In this document: piece by piece, positions 8,455-15,386 of the stretch
Position numbering within the stretch: position 1 is the stretch's first letter
Layout: each line of letters begins with the position of its first letter
Source: a virus
DNA: 31,487 bases
Direction: 5' to 3' (one strand)
Virus record (IMG/VR): IMGVR_UViG_3300017967_000115
Span: 1-31,487 of that record
Made by a program: the position numbers and the translations under genes
The notes under the pieces: model-generated
Database searches by the model: none
Told to the model about the DNA's origin: nothing
The model's input: only the letters and a program-made list of their open reading frames with translations

Positions 8455-9113
8455 TATCGATAACCTATGGCAGGTTGAACATTAAACGAAGCACGATCAC
8501 GGTCCTCATCCAATGCGCGCTGGAACTCTTCCTCATAAATAGCTTTAAGCATCTGAGTCTTCTGCGGAATGCGCTTAATTGAAATGTAGTATGCCAAGCC
8601 TGCTGCTAAGCAAGGATACAAACGGAATGGAACGTCCATTGTATTTTTAGCTGTATCGGCATCCTGAATACGGGTCAACGCATCGTAATAGATAACGTCG
8701 GTGCTATTCTCAGGGGCAGGCCAGATCTTTAAGTTCGGTGTAATCTGACGGTCCAAAAAATACTGGCTAGGTCTAGCCGTCGTCGTTTTGTTTGGAATCG
8801 TAATGTAATCATTACGGCTGATACGTTCCATTGAATAGTCCGTACCATTACGTCTAACAACAACATTCAAGACGTCAATAACGTCAGTACCTAAGTCGTA
8901 TTCACCGTCAGAGGTTGTCAAAGATAAGGTGCGCTGCTTAATCGTCCACTGGTTTAAACCACGGTTTGCCCACTCTGCCAGCATCAGGTTAAGCGAGCGC
9001 TTAGCTGTTTTCAGGTCGTAACCTGTTTTAACCTCTAAGCCACAACGCTCAAACGCCTCTTCAATGTAATCAGAGACGTCTAATTCAAAATTGGTACTGG
9101 CGGAAGTAGTCAT
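8454..9113 (-). CDS. P22 gp4-like tail adaptor
   Basis: The product has 219 residues. It opens with VSDYIEEAFERCGLEVKTGY, has LKTAKRSLNLMLAEWANRGL, then LWTIKQ-like and DGEYDLGTDVIDVLNVVVRR strands. It ends with a helical part (FRLYPCLAAGLAYYISIKRI, then YEEEFQRALDEDRDRASF). P22 gp4 and related adaptors form the ring just below the portal and share this arrangement of N-terminal helices, a beta domain and a C-terminal helix. The family call is by pattern, at good but not certain confidence. Its start overlaps the stop of the gene at 9110 (ATGA). Confidence 0.75.
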   Translation of the reverse strand: MTTSASTNFELDVSDYIEEAFERCGLEVKTGYDLKTAKRSLNLMLAEWANRGLNQWTIKQRTLSLTTSDGEYDLGTDVIDVLNVVVRRNGTDYSMERISRNDYITIPNKTTTARPSQYFLDRQITPNLKIWPAPENSTDVIYYDALTRIQDADTAKNTMDVPFRLYPCLAAGLAYYISIKRIPQKTQMLKAIYEEEFQRALDEDRDRASFNVQPAIGYR

Positions 9114-9277
9114 GCTTTAGATCTCTTTTTCTTAGCTGTTTTTGCAGCCGCCTTAAAATCTGACGCTTTAGGCGCACCTTTAGAACCCGGCTTACGCATT
9201 TTCTCACCGCTACCCGCAGCAATGCGTGCCCTCTTACGGCGAATACTTTCGTATAAACCCGGCTTCTTCTTAGCCAT
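9110..9277 (-). CDS. very basic 55-residue protein
   Basis: Translation gives MAKKKPGLYESIRRKRARIA and then GEKMRKPGSKGAPKASDFKA, ending KKKRSKA. About one third of residues are Lys or Arg. Its ATG overlaps the preceding stop (TAATG) and its stop overlaps the gp4-like start (ATGA), a tight coupling that supports a real gene despite its size. Small KPGSKGAPKASDF-type proteins occur in the same place in other marine phages. It may bind DNA or be packed in the virion, but the sequence does not settle this. Confidence 0.7.
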   Translation of the reverse strand: MAKKKPGLYESIRRKRARIAAGSGEKMRKPGSKGAPKASDFKAAAKTAKKKRSKA

Positions 9278-9483
9278 TACGCACCCCAGAGTTTAGAAAG
9301 ATGTGGCGCAATAAGGACTAAAACTACTAAAGCCCAAAGACGATTATCTAACTTCTTTATGTCGTCTTTAATCCCGTCAATATCTTTCTTGACGTGATCC
9401 ATATTGTCCGACATACGTGCTTCATGCGCCTGTACTGCTGCCAACAACTCTTTAGTTGTAGGCGCTGCGCCTTTACCATTCAT
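9277..9483 (-). CDS. small membrane protein with helix plus C-terminal anchor (XhlA-like)
   Basis: The product has 68 residues when started at the ATG at 9483, which avoids overlap with the gene at 9518-9802. A longer open frame upstream only reads that gene out of frame. The middle is an amphipathic helix (MSDNMDHVKKDIDGIKDDIK, then KLDNRL). It is followed by a membrane segment WALVVLVLIAPHL and a short tail. The same plan, a charged helix and then one C-terminal membrane helix, is seen in XhlA or hemolysin-type phage proteins that assist holins. The likeness is structural, and a lysis role is only possible. Confidence 0.6.
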   Translation of the reverse strand: MNGKGAAPTTKELLAAVQAHEARMSDNMDHVKKDIDGIKDDIKKLDNRLWALVVLVLIAPHLSKLWGA

Positions 9484-9517
9484 CACTTTTCTAGCTGCTC
9501 TTTTCTTAGTTACTTTC

Positions 9518-9802
9518 TTACCAAGCTTTGCAGCTCCAGTATCTTGCGCTGAACTTGTCTTTCGCTGTGTCACAAGAATGCCTCGCTCTAAAGTTTTTAC
9601 GACGACTTGGTTGGTCCTTCTTGATAGACATGTTCGGATCACCGAATCTAACCAGCTTGACCTCATCGCCTTTTTTAGCCAAAACGGCGCTTTTCTTAGA
9701 TTTACCGGGAGTTCTCTTTGGCTTGTTATAACCTGCAAAAGTCTCTCCTCGATATTCCAATCGACCCGAAGGTAACCGTTTAACGTTCTTAGTGGTAGCC
9801 AT
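9518..9802 (-). CDS. conserved small phage protein with Cys-containing C-terminus
   Basis: The product has 94 residues and is basic. It reads TKNVKRLPSGRLEYRGETFA, then GKSKKSAVLAKKGDEVKLVR, FGDPNMSIKKDQPSRRKNFR and ARHSCDTAKDKFSARYWSCK. The FGDPNM-I-D-P-RR-FRARH-C-AKDK-ARYWSC signature is one I know from many marine and enteric phages, near head or tail genes. The two cysteines and the histidine could bind a metal. Its role is unknown to me. It overlaps the next upstream gene by one base. Confidence 0.75.
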   Translation of the reverse strand: MATTKNVKRLPSGRLEYRGETFAGYNKPKRTPGKSKKSAVLAKKGDEVKLVRFGDPNMSIKKDQPSRRKNFRARHSCDTAKDKFSARYWSCKAW

Positions 9803-10077
9803 TAACGCATCTTGGTTTTTTTGAAACCTTTAACACATGCGCCATAACCTGCCGCACCACCCATCTTCATTTTTCTAACCGCACCACCGCAAGCATACGT
9901 ACGCTCAGGATTCAGTGTTTCACCGGTAACCTCTTCGTACTTGTCTTCCGCAGTGTTGAAATACTCGTCATCCCATTGCTGTGTCGCAATACGACGAGCA
10001 TCTTGACTAGACATGTTCGCGTTTGCTGCAATTTCTGCGGCTACACGATCAACATAAGCTTTTTTAGATTCCGCCAT
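9802..10077 (-). CDS. conserved small phage protein
   Basis: The product has 91 residues. The first 60 are acidic and helical (KKAYVDRVAAEIAANANMSS, DARRIATQQWDDEYF, EDKYEEVTGETLNP). The last 30 are basic and glycine-rich with two cysteines (YACGGAVRKMKMGGAAGYGA, then CVKGFKKTKMR). This two-part charge pattern is seen in small proteins beside head genes of marine phages. No motif gives a function. It overlaps both neighbours by one base, so it is made together with them. Confidence 0.65.
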   Translation of the reverse strand: MAESKKAYVDRVAAEIAANANMSSQDARRIATQQWDDEYFNTAEDKYEEVTGETLNPERTYACGGAVRKMKMGGAAGYGACVKGFKKTKMR

Positions 10078-10814
10078 TAGAGCGTCTCCTTAACCAAAAT
10101 ACCTTCAAATGTAGCTGCCACCGCGTTATTTTGGTTTTTGCTACAAATAGCACGGACCTCGATGTCCGTCTTTTCTGTAATTTTAAGCGGCTGCTCAAAA
10201 TCAAACTGCATGTTTCCACCGATCAAATCGATCTTAGTGGCTGTTCTAAATACGCTACCTTGAGCGCGAACCACAAAGCGGATAGTCATGTAAGCACCGC
10301 TAGTGTCCGTACCATGAGTGGCGGTACCTTTACTGATATATAAAGAATGACCTGCGGGTACGGTATATACCGCCATCAAGGTTTGGTTCTCACCCGCAGT
10401 AATTTGCGCATGGGTTGTAGCACCAATCTTGAAAGTGATATTACCTGCCGGAGCTGTCGCGCCTGTGATGTACGCGCGGTATACACGTAAAAACGTCTGC
10501 GTAGTGGTATATGTACCGGAGCCATCTAACGTAAAATCTTCTGATACTTCGTTGTAATCAGTATCAAGACCAACAACCGTCCCAGTAACACCCGAATCGG
10601 TTGCACCGGAGGCAGAAGCCACGGTTAACGCCGCTGCACTAGAGGGGTAGGTGTATAAGCCACCACCGTCCCAAATAGTCTCGTTGACGTTGATGATAAG
10701 AGGATTGTAGCCATACTTAAATAAAGGGGTATGCCATGCAATCTGACCACGGGAAATTTGAAGCTCAAATGGCTCTGTTGTACCAACTCTGGATATTGAA
10801 CTTACTTCAGCCAT
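10077..10814 (-). CDS. conserved marine phage structural protein
   Basis: The product has 245 residues. It has SRGQIAWHTPLFKYGYNP near the N-terminus, then NETIWDGGGLYTYPSSAAAL, a beta-rich middle (FLRVYRAYITGATAPAGNIT) and a C-terminal EVRAICSKNQNNAVAATFEG. I recognise the ISRGQI-HTPLFKYGYNP and ETIWDGGG-YTY motifs from a very common virion protein of cyanophages and other marine phages. It is probably a head or neck protein. It has no signal peptide or membrane segment. Confidence 0.75.
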   Translation of the reverse strand: MAEVSSISRVGTTEPFELQISRGQIAWHTPLFKYGYNPLIINVNETIWDGGGLYTYPSSAAALTVASASGATDSGVTGTVVGLDTDYNEVSEDFTLDGSGTYTTTQTFLRVYRAYITGATAPAGNITFKIGATTHAQITAGENQTLMAVYTVPAGHSLYISKGTATHGTDTSGAYMTIRFVVRAQGSVFRTATKIDLIGGNMQFDFEQPLKITEKTDIEVRAICSKNQNNAVAATFEGILVKETL

Positions 10815-10826
10815 CTGAGCCTCGTC

Positions 10827-11105
10827 TTAGTTATAAAAAACTGTTAACGACGTAATGTCGTCAATAGTTGCTACATAAACATCGGATGCTGCTACGACGC
10901 CTTCAGAAGGAATGTTTACGGAAAACACGTCTCCTGCGATAAGGTCTAAGTGTAGCAAGGTCGCTCCGCCATTACCGTCTGTAATTTTTAGCTCTGGAGT
11001 ACCAGAAGCTGCGGTGGTTACAGTAATCTGACGGATACGACTTCTGCCTACAGAAGCCGCACCTGTCCCGGTAAGTCTGACGGTTTTTACATCAGAACCT
11101 GCCAT
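10827..11105 (-). CDS. small beta-rich virion protein
   Basis: The product has 92 residues. It begins MAGSDVKTVRLTGTGAASVG, then has RSRIRQITVTTAASGTPELK, LLHLDLIAGDVFSVNIPSEG and a terminal TSLTVFYN. The alternating hydrophobic strands and lack of any exported or catalytic motif suit a small head or neck decoration protein, like its neighbours. It lies two bases after the gene at 11108. Assignment depends on its place in the structural operon. Confidence 0.65.
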   Translation of the reverse strand: MAGSDVKTVRLTGTGAASVGRSRIRQITVTTAASGTPELKITDGNGGATLLHLDLIAGDVFSVNIPSEGVVAASDVYVATIDDITSLTVFYN

Positions 11106-11107
11106 GA

Positions 11108-11260
11108 TTACTCTCCTTCAGCTGGAGTTTCTTCCGCTTCAGACTCAGCTGGGGTTTCTTCAACCACCACTTCTTCAACTGGAGCTGGCTCAACTGGAGC
11201 TGAACCAATACCGCGTGCGGCTAATTCTTCTGCACTTGCAGGCTTAAAACGTGAACTCAT
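11108..11260 (-). CDS. acidic 50-residue protein
   Basis: The ATG at 11260 is chosen because an AAGGGG ribosome binding site lies just before it. An earlier start would read through the neighbouring gene. The translation begins MSSRFKPASAEELAARGIGS and becomes a low-complexity acidic tail rich in Glu, Pro, Val and Ala. Such tails are typical of disordered phage head proteins. No function is recognised. Confidence 0.6.
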   Translation of the reverse strand: MSSRFKPASAEELAARGIGSAPVEPAPVEEVVVEETPAESEAEETPAEGE

Positions 11261-11270
11261 AAAGCACCCC

Positions 11271-11495
11271 TTATGCCGCTGCGATTGTGGCGCCAGTATC
11301 TGAACGCTTCCAGTTAGTACCGTCAGAAAACGCCAAAATAGCTGAACCTGCCGCACCGTTAGAAACGTAGATAATTGTGCCTGCGCCAGCTGATGAAGCT
11401 GAAGGTGCTGAAGCTACAGTGTAAGTAGGAACTTTGATGTCCCCAACGAAGCCGTCAGTTGAAGTAACTGGGCCAGAAAAAGTTGTGCTTGCCAT
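11271..11495 (-). CDS. small head-associated protein
   Basis: The product has 74 residues: MASTTFSGPVTSTDGFVGDI, then KVPTYTVASAPSASSAGAGT and YVSNGAAGSAILAFSDGTNW ending in KRSDTGATIAAA. The sequence F-S-G-P-V-S-GF-G-D at the start and V-SNGA-G-AFSDGTNWKR at the end is a pattern I know from small structural proteins beside phage capsid genes. It follows the capsid terminator by about 115 bases and opens the next group of virion genes. Confidence 0.7.
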   Translation of the reverse strand: MASTTFSGPVTSTDGFVGDIKVPTYTVASAPSASSAGAGTIIYVSNGAAGSAILAFSDGTNWKRSDTGATIAAA

Positions 11496-11612
11496 GAGTC
11501 AATCTCCGTGTTGCAGCACTCACCGTATCGTCTCTGCAAAGTCCGCTGGGTCGGTCGATACGGCTGGAATATCCCAGAACCTAGAGTGTTTTTAGCATAG
11601 TTTTGGACAAAT

Positions 11613-11636
11613 AAAAAGGGCTCCCGAAGGAGCCCT
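11613..11636 (-). terminator. strong intrinsic terminator after the capsid gene
   Basis: On the minus strand an 8-bp stem (AGGGCTCC / GGAGCCCT) closes a TTCG loop, a C(UUCG)G tetraloop, and is followed directly by TTTTTAT. It lies 24 bases beyond the major capsid stop and before the next structural gene, so it probably trims read-through between them. Confidence 0.9.
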
Positions 11637-11659
11637 CTCAAATTAGCTAACTTAGCTAA

Positions 11660-12568
11660 TTATGCCGCGCCGGGGCTGCCAAATACTGCACGCCAATCCG
11701 AAACGCCGAAGCTGTAACGCTCACGCGCTTTGAAGCGCATGTTTCCGGTGTCAAAGTCACCTTCCATCGCAGTTTTGATTGGAGAACGGTTGAAGTATTT
11801 GAAGCCGTTAGGCGCATCAGTCATCACGAAGAACGCATCTGTATCCGTCAAGAAATGGTTTACGACGGCACCCTGAGGAACCATACCCATGTTCTTGATA
11901 GCATTTGCATCGTTGTCAGCAGTGCCAACACGCAAGTTTGAGTTCAATACTCGCTCTGCGATGAACTGAAGTTCCTTAGGAATGATCAGTTTGGTACCAC
12001 GAACAGCGATCTTCAGACCACGCTCGTCAGTCAAACCAGCAATGTCGATCAGAGCTTGCTCAAGAGAAGTCTCGTTCAAGTCCGCAGCAGTAGCCAGCTG
12101 GTTGCGCTGGTTACCTGACAATGATGGGTGAGCTGATGAACATAGTGCTGCACCGTCACCTACAGGTGAGCCAGCGCTGAACGCGTTGTTCAAGATTGAT
12201 GCAGCTTTGATTTGCTTGGTTTGAGCCATTGAGCGAGCCAAAGCTTTGGTGTAACGAGACGCTAGACGATCATAAAGATTGTCTTCGATAGCTTCCTCAG
12301 TAATTGAGAATGCTAATGCGATTGTCTCGTGAGTGTAGCGAGAGGTGTAAGTCTCTTGTGCGTCGTCAAACGAAATTGAGCCGCCTTCTGACTTAGTTGG
12401 CGCAGTGCCAAAACCACCTAACATTACCTCTTCTTCGAACGCGCGGTCAGAAGATTCTTCTGTGAAGATCTCTGCGTGCTCGTTCTCATAACGAGAGTAT
12501 TCCATACCGAACAAAGCATTTAGTCCGGGTTCCAGTTCTTTAGCTAACTGGGCGCGAGAAATAGCCAT
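11660..12568 (-). CDS. major capsid protein (HK97-like fold)
   Basis: The product has 302 residues. It begins MAISRAQLAKELEPGLNALF and contains SFDDAQETYTSRYTHETIAL, AFSITEEAIEDNLYD, KQIKAASILNNAF and GLKIAVRGTKLIIPKELQFI. It ends with FMVMTDAPNG-like (FFVMTDAPNGFKYF) and RERYSFGVSDWRAVFG. This order, with an early loop and a late DWRAVFG tail, matches Mu gpT-like and other HK97-fold major capsid proteins. It lies downstream of scaffold and decoration genes and has its own strong terminator, as expected for the most abundant virion protein. Confidence 0.88.
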   Translation of the reverse strand: MAISRAQLAKELEPGLNALFGMEYSRYENEHAEIFTEESSDRAFEEEVMLGGFGTAPTKSEGGSISFDDAQETYTSRYTHETIALAFSITEEAIEDNLYDRLASRYTKALARSMAQTKQIKAASILNNAFSAGSPVGDGAALCSSAHPSLSGNQRNQLATAADLNETSLEQALIDIAGLTDERGLKIAVRGTKLIIPKELQFIAERVLNSNLRVGTADNDANAIKNMGMVPQGAVVNHFLTDTDAFFVMTDAPNGFKYFNRSPIKTAMEGDFDTGNMRFKARERYSFGVSDWRAVFGSPGAA

Positions 12569-12583
12569 TGATATTCTCCCCTA

Positions 12584-13216
12584 TTAAATGCCAGTTGTAG
12601 CCACGGTGCCTACAGCAGCGCCGAGACCGGTGTTGAAAGAATGCAACAAACGAACTTTGTACTGCGCATAAGCTGCTGACCAGTCGCTGTTCGCTGCGTC
12701 TTCGTACAAGCCAACGATACGTACATCTAAAGTGGCAGTAGTAGCCGCAGTAGAAATATCGAGCATGTCAGAAGCACGACCTGTGTTGGTGCTACCGCCA
12801 TTCAAAGACGCCATTGAAGCGTTTGAGAACACGTCAGCCAACGCAGTTGCGCGGTTAGTATTGCCTTCGTCTGCAACAACTACATAAAGCTGCATTGGAT
12901 CGTCAAAGACGTATGCAACGATAGGGTAGTTTGTATCTACAGATACGTTGTTAGAACCGGGCCAGTAATTGCTCCAGACTTTTTTCTTGGTTGCAGAATC
13001 TACATATTCACAACCGTTGAATACACCTAGAGGTGCAACAGCGCCGTCAGCAATATCAATTGTACCGTCTGCGGTAGGGATTACGATGCCGCCTTGGTAG
13101 ATAACGCTAGTTTGAGTAGCTGAAATCTCGTAAGCAGTTGCAGCGCTGTTATCAGCAGCGCCGCCAGTCTTCCCAATAGGACGCAGACCGTAGCCACCAG
13201 TAAGTTGGTTTGCCAT
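12584..13216 (-). CDS. head decoration or capsid-stabilising protein
   Basis: The product has 210 residues. It starts MANQLTGGYGLRPIGKTGGA and is followed by ISATQTSVIYQGGIVIPTAD, PLGVFNGCEYVDSATKKKVW and YPIVAYVFDDPMQLYVVVAD. The C-terminal part has LDVRIVGLYEDAANSDW and YKVRLLHSFN. The GLRPIGK start and VFDDP-QLYVVQAD-like centre are typical of a protein that lies just before the major capsid gene in marine podoviruses. It is likely a capsid protein rather than an enzyme. It is separated from the capsid gene by 15 bases. Confidence 0.7.
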   Translation of the reverse strand: MANQLTGGYGLRPIGKTGGAADNSAATAYEISATQTSVIYQGGIVIPTADGTIDIADGAVAPLGVFNGCEYVDSATKKKVWSNYWPGSNNVSVDTNYPIVAYVFDDPMQLYVVVADEGNTNRATALADVFSNASMASLNGGSTNTGRASDMLDISTAATTATLDVRIVGLYEDAANSDWSAAYAQYKVRLLHSFNTGLGAAVGTVATTGI

Positions 13217-13245
13217 TAGTCAAATCTCCTAATTAGGTAGCCCAT

Positions 13246-13722
13246 TTATTTACGTGGGCCACCGAAGGTTACACGTTGTTGCCGATCAGGGTTACTGATC
13301 CGCATGGTAGAGTGTGAGTTCTCACGCATAAGGTCAGAATCGACTGCTTCGATCTGGTCTGCATTTCGACCTGCGAAATACGCCGTTCTCTCGGCAATTG
13401 TCTCTTCTGGAATGCGAGCTAACATCAAGCCGCCTACGCCAAAAACACCTTCGTATTTACCTGAATCAATTACTGGCGCTTCAAAATCAGGATATTCGTC
13501 CGAACGAACCAATTCCCAACCTTCACGCATTTTCGCACTTACATTCTTGCGGTCATCAAAACCACGAGTTTCAGCACGAATCCAGCGGTGTTTGAAACCG
13601 TCTGGTGCAGGTGGTGCCTCTAACATAGAGGGTGGAGCCCACGGCTTACGCCTAGCCGTCTTTGCTCTAGTTGTACTTGCGCGAGAGGAGCGCTTGATCG
13701 AACCATTGTTTTCTTCAGTCAT
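13246..13722 (-). CDS. conserved head-region protein
   Basis: The product has 158 residues. The first 30 residues are basic (SSRASTTRAKTARRKPWAPP). The rest is acidic and ordered (HRWIRAETRGFDDRKNVSAK, REGWELVRSDEYPDFEAPVI, GVFGVGGLMLARIPEETIAE). A GGL-LAR-P-E centre with REGWE-V-EYPDF before it recurs in proteins beside scaffold genes of marine phages. No enzyme motif is visible. It lies between scaffold and decoration genes, so a head assembly role is likely but unproven. Confidence 0.65.
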   Translation of the reverse strand: MTEENNGSIKRSSRASTTRAKTARRKPWAPPSMLEAPPAPDGFKHRWIRAETRGFDDRKNVSAKMREGWELVRSDEYPDFEAPVIDSGKYEGVFGVGGLMLARIPEETIAERTAYFAGRNADQIEAVDSDLMRENSHSTMRISNPDRQQRVTFGGPRK

Positions 13723-13732
13723 CGCTATTCTC

Positions 13733-14650
13733 CTACTTCACGTATTTCGCGTATTCTTCAAGTGGCACACCCAATTTCTTAGCTATCGCAATTTGGCTTG
13801 GGTTGAGTTTAACCTTGTTGCCATTTCTGGCGCGCCCAGTGTTTCCGCGGGATACCCCAGCAACCGTCTGGGCTGGACGGCGACTGTCACCCGAATTTTG
13901 TTTAGCAAACTTATGTGGAAATTCTTCCGCCATACGTTTGTCAAGCTCATCATAGTATTCATCTGACTTCGGGTCAAACTGCTCTTGTTCGACCAAACGC
14001 TTGTGAATACCAAATGCAGCATACGTCATTGCTTCGTCTGAACCAAACCACGAATTGCGCTCTGCCCAGTCTTCTGCTTTTGGGTCAGGGCGACGAGGCT
14101 GCTGCTGTGGCATAGGGTTTTGAACCTGCTGCGTACGCTGAGCCTCCACCTGCTGGTTATAACGCTCTTGCTGGATTTTAGCCTGCTGAGCGCGGTCATT
14201 TTCAATCGCTAGGCGAGTGATTCGACGCTGTGCGTCTACAACCGCTGCGGTATCACCAAGATCCATCGCACGAGCCAAATCTGACTCGGCAGTCTGCATC
14301 TCTTTCTCTACACGACCGCTATATTCGGTCACGTAGCTATTGCTCATACCGTCATATTTAGACTGCAAATCTTCTTTTTGCTGTTGCACGGCTTGTGCAT
14401 AACGCAAGGCTTCTTCTGCCTGACGCTCCGCTTCGCGCATCTTTTTGGTCAAGCGGTCAATACGCTTTTGAGTCGCATTTTGTGCTTTGTCAAAATTATC
14501 CTCAGAATCGTCAGATTGGTCAGATTCTGCTTCAGCACGACGCTCTGGCGCCGAACCTGTTTCTTCTTGATCGTCAGATGCTAGTTCAACCTCAGTTTCC
14601 TGAGCATCACCTACATCTAACTCAATGGTCTTGTCGTCATCGTCAGACAT
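13733..14650 (-). CDS. scaffolding protein
   Basis: The product has 305 residues. The first 70 are very acidic (ETEVELASDDQEETGSAPER). Residues of about 75 to 185 form a long coiled-coil (KRIDRLTKKMREAERQAEEA, then LRYAQAVQQQKEDLQSKYDG). After a Gln and Pro rich linker it ends with a basic helical tail KVKLNPSQIAIAKKLGVPLE. Acidic head, coiled coil and basic C-terminal helix are the usual plan of phage scaffolds, whose tail binds the capsid protein inside the procapsid. The position before the capsid genes supports the call. Confidence 0.82.
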   Translation of the reverse strand: MSDDDDKTIELDVGDAQETEVELASDDQEETGSAPERRAEAESDQSDDSEDNFDKAQNATQKRIDRLTKKMREAERQAEEALRYAQAVQQQKEDLQSKYDGMSNSYVTEYSGRVEKEMQTAESDLARAMDLGDTAAVVDAQRRITRLAIENDRAQQAKIQQERYNQQVEAQRTQQVQNPMPQQQPRRPDPKAEDWAERNSWFGSDEAMTYAAFGIHKRLVEQEQFDPKSDEYYDELDKRMAEEFPHKFAKQNSGDSRRPAQTVAGVSRGNTGRARNGNKVKLNPSQIAIAKKLGVPLEEYAKYVK

Positions 14651-14661
14651 TTCTTACCCTC

Positions 14662-15114
14662 TTAGAAATTAATAATATCTTCTGGATTAGAGATTCGAGC
14701 GAGAACCTCGTCATCATTCAAAATACGCACTTCGCCACCGTCAATATTGAAGCGAGAGCCTGAATAACGGGCAAACATCACCCATTCACGCTCTTGACAC
14801 CACGGTCCGTCTGGAAACTTTTCGGTGTCTTTGTAAGCTAGTGGACCCACCTTTAAGACATAACCCACCTGCGTAGACACCTGCTGTTGCTCCAAAGTGG
14901 AGTCAGCCAAGATAATTCCGCCAGCGGTCTTTTCTTTGCCTTTAAATGGGAGGATCAAAATGCGCCATCCAGTAGGACTCGGCATTCTTTCTAAGAGGGA
15001 ATCCCCGATCTTCTCGGGATCTAATACTCGTTTTTCAGACGGTTCTACGTACGCGTCTTTGAGGGTTGCGGCATCCTCTGTAGTATCAGTAACCGCTGCT
15101 GCGCTATCAGTCAT
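14662..15114 (-). CDS. GroES-like co-chaperonin
   Basis: The product has 150 residues, longer than bacterial GroES (about 97). An extra N-terminal segment of 45 residues is present (MTDSAAAVTDTTEDAATLKD). From about residue 46 it has the GroES beta barrel: PTGWRILILPFKGKEKTAGG, then IILADSTLEQQQ, VGYVLKVGPLAY, WVMFARYSGSRFNIDGGEVR and DEVLARI. The stretch TAGGIILADS corresponds to the GroES mobile loop with its hydrophobic triplet, which contacts GroEL. Phages use such proteins to adapt host GroEL for folding capsid proteins, and this gene sits just before the scaffold. Confidence 0.88.
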   Translation of the reverse strand: MTDSAAAVTDTTEDAATLKDAYVEPSEKRVLDPEKIGDSLLERMPSPTGWRILILPFKGKEKTAGGIILADSTLEQQQVSTQVGYVLKVGPLAYKDTEKFPDGPWCQEREWVMFARYSGSRFNIDGGEVRILNDDEVLARISNPEDIINF

Positions 15115-15304
15115 CTAATTGCTCCTGTTTATCTAGCAGGCTCTTGAGTTCCTGTTCCACGTGAGTAATGGCATTTAGCATTCCCATTAGCTCACGATAA
15201 CTTTCCATCGACTTCACACCGTCATATTGCAAGCAATCGACAATGGTCTGTCGCTGTTCACGGCAAATGCGGAAAACCGCTTCTGCCAAATGTAGTTCAT
15301 TCAT
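15107..15304 (-). CDS. small helical protein before the co-chaperonin
   Basis: The product has 65 residues, almost all predicted helical: MNELHLAEAVFRICREQRQT, then IVDCLQYDGVKSMESYRELM and a charged end HVEQELKSLLDKQEQLDD. It overlaps the co-chaperonin start by 8 bases and is the first gene after the promoter-like region at 15328-15363. I do not recognise a family. It could be a small assembly cofactor, but the sequence only shows a helical, soluble protein. Confidence 0.65.
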   Translation of the reverse strand: MNELHLAEAVFRICREQRQTIVDCLQYDGVKSMESYRELMGMLNAITHVEQELKSLLDKQEQLDD

Positions 15305-15327
15305 ACGTTGCGTATCTCCCTATTGCG

Positions 15328-15363
15328 GGATTAATCCTAGCATATCCTATATGGGACATGCTA
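15328..15363 (-). promoter_or_regulatory. inverted repeats before the morphogenesis operon
   Basis: The gap of 82 bases between the lysozyme and the next gene holds a 10-base palindrome GGATTAATCC (15328-15337). It is followed by a 10-base inverted repeat (TAGCATATCC, loop TATATG, GGACATGCTA; 9 of 10 pairs). The plus strand here includes TATATGGGA, the half-site also found in the early promoters. An operator or promoter for the capsid assembly genes is likely. Confidence 0.55.
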
Positions 15364-15386
15364 AGAAAATATGCAACTTATCCCAG

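Noticed and set aside
9484-9738. N-terminal extension of the small membrane protein at 9277
   Set aside because: The extra residues are an out-of-frame reading of the conserved gene at 9518-9802. The ATG at 9483 removes the overlap.
13304-13966. Long plus-strand open frame of 220 codons
   Set aside because: It runs opposite to the head-region and scaffold genes, has no family likeness, and its open length follows from the codon use of the true genes below it.
15153-15168. Second parS-like sequence TGTTCCACGTG
   Set aside because: Only the first 11 of 16 bases match, it is within a coding gene, and the other half is not palindromic.
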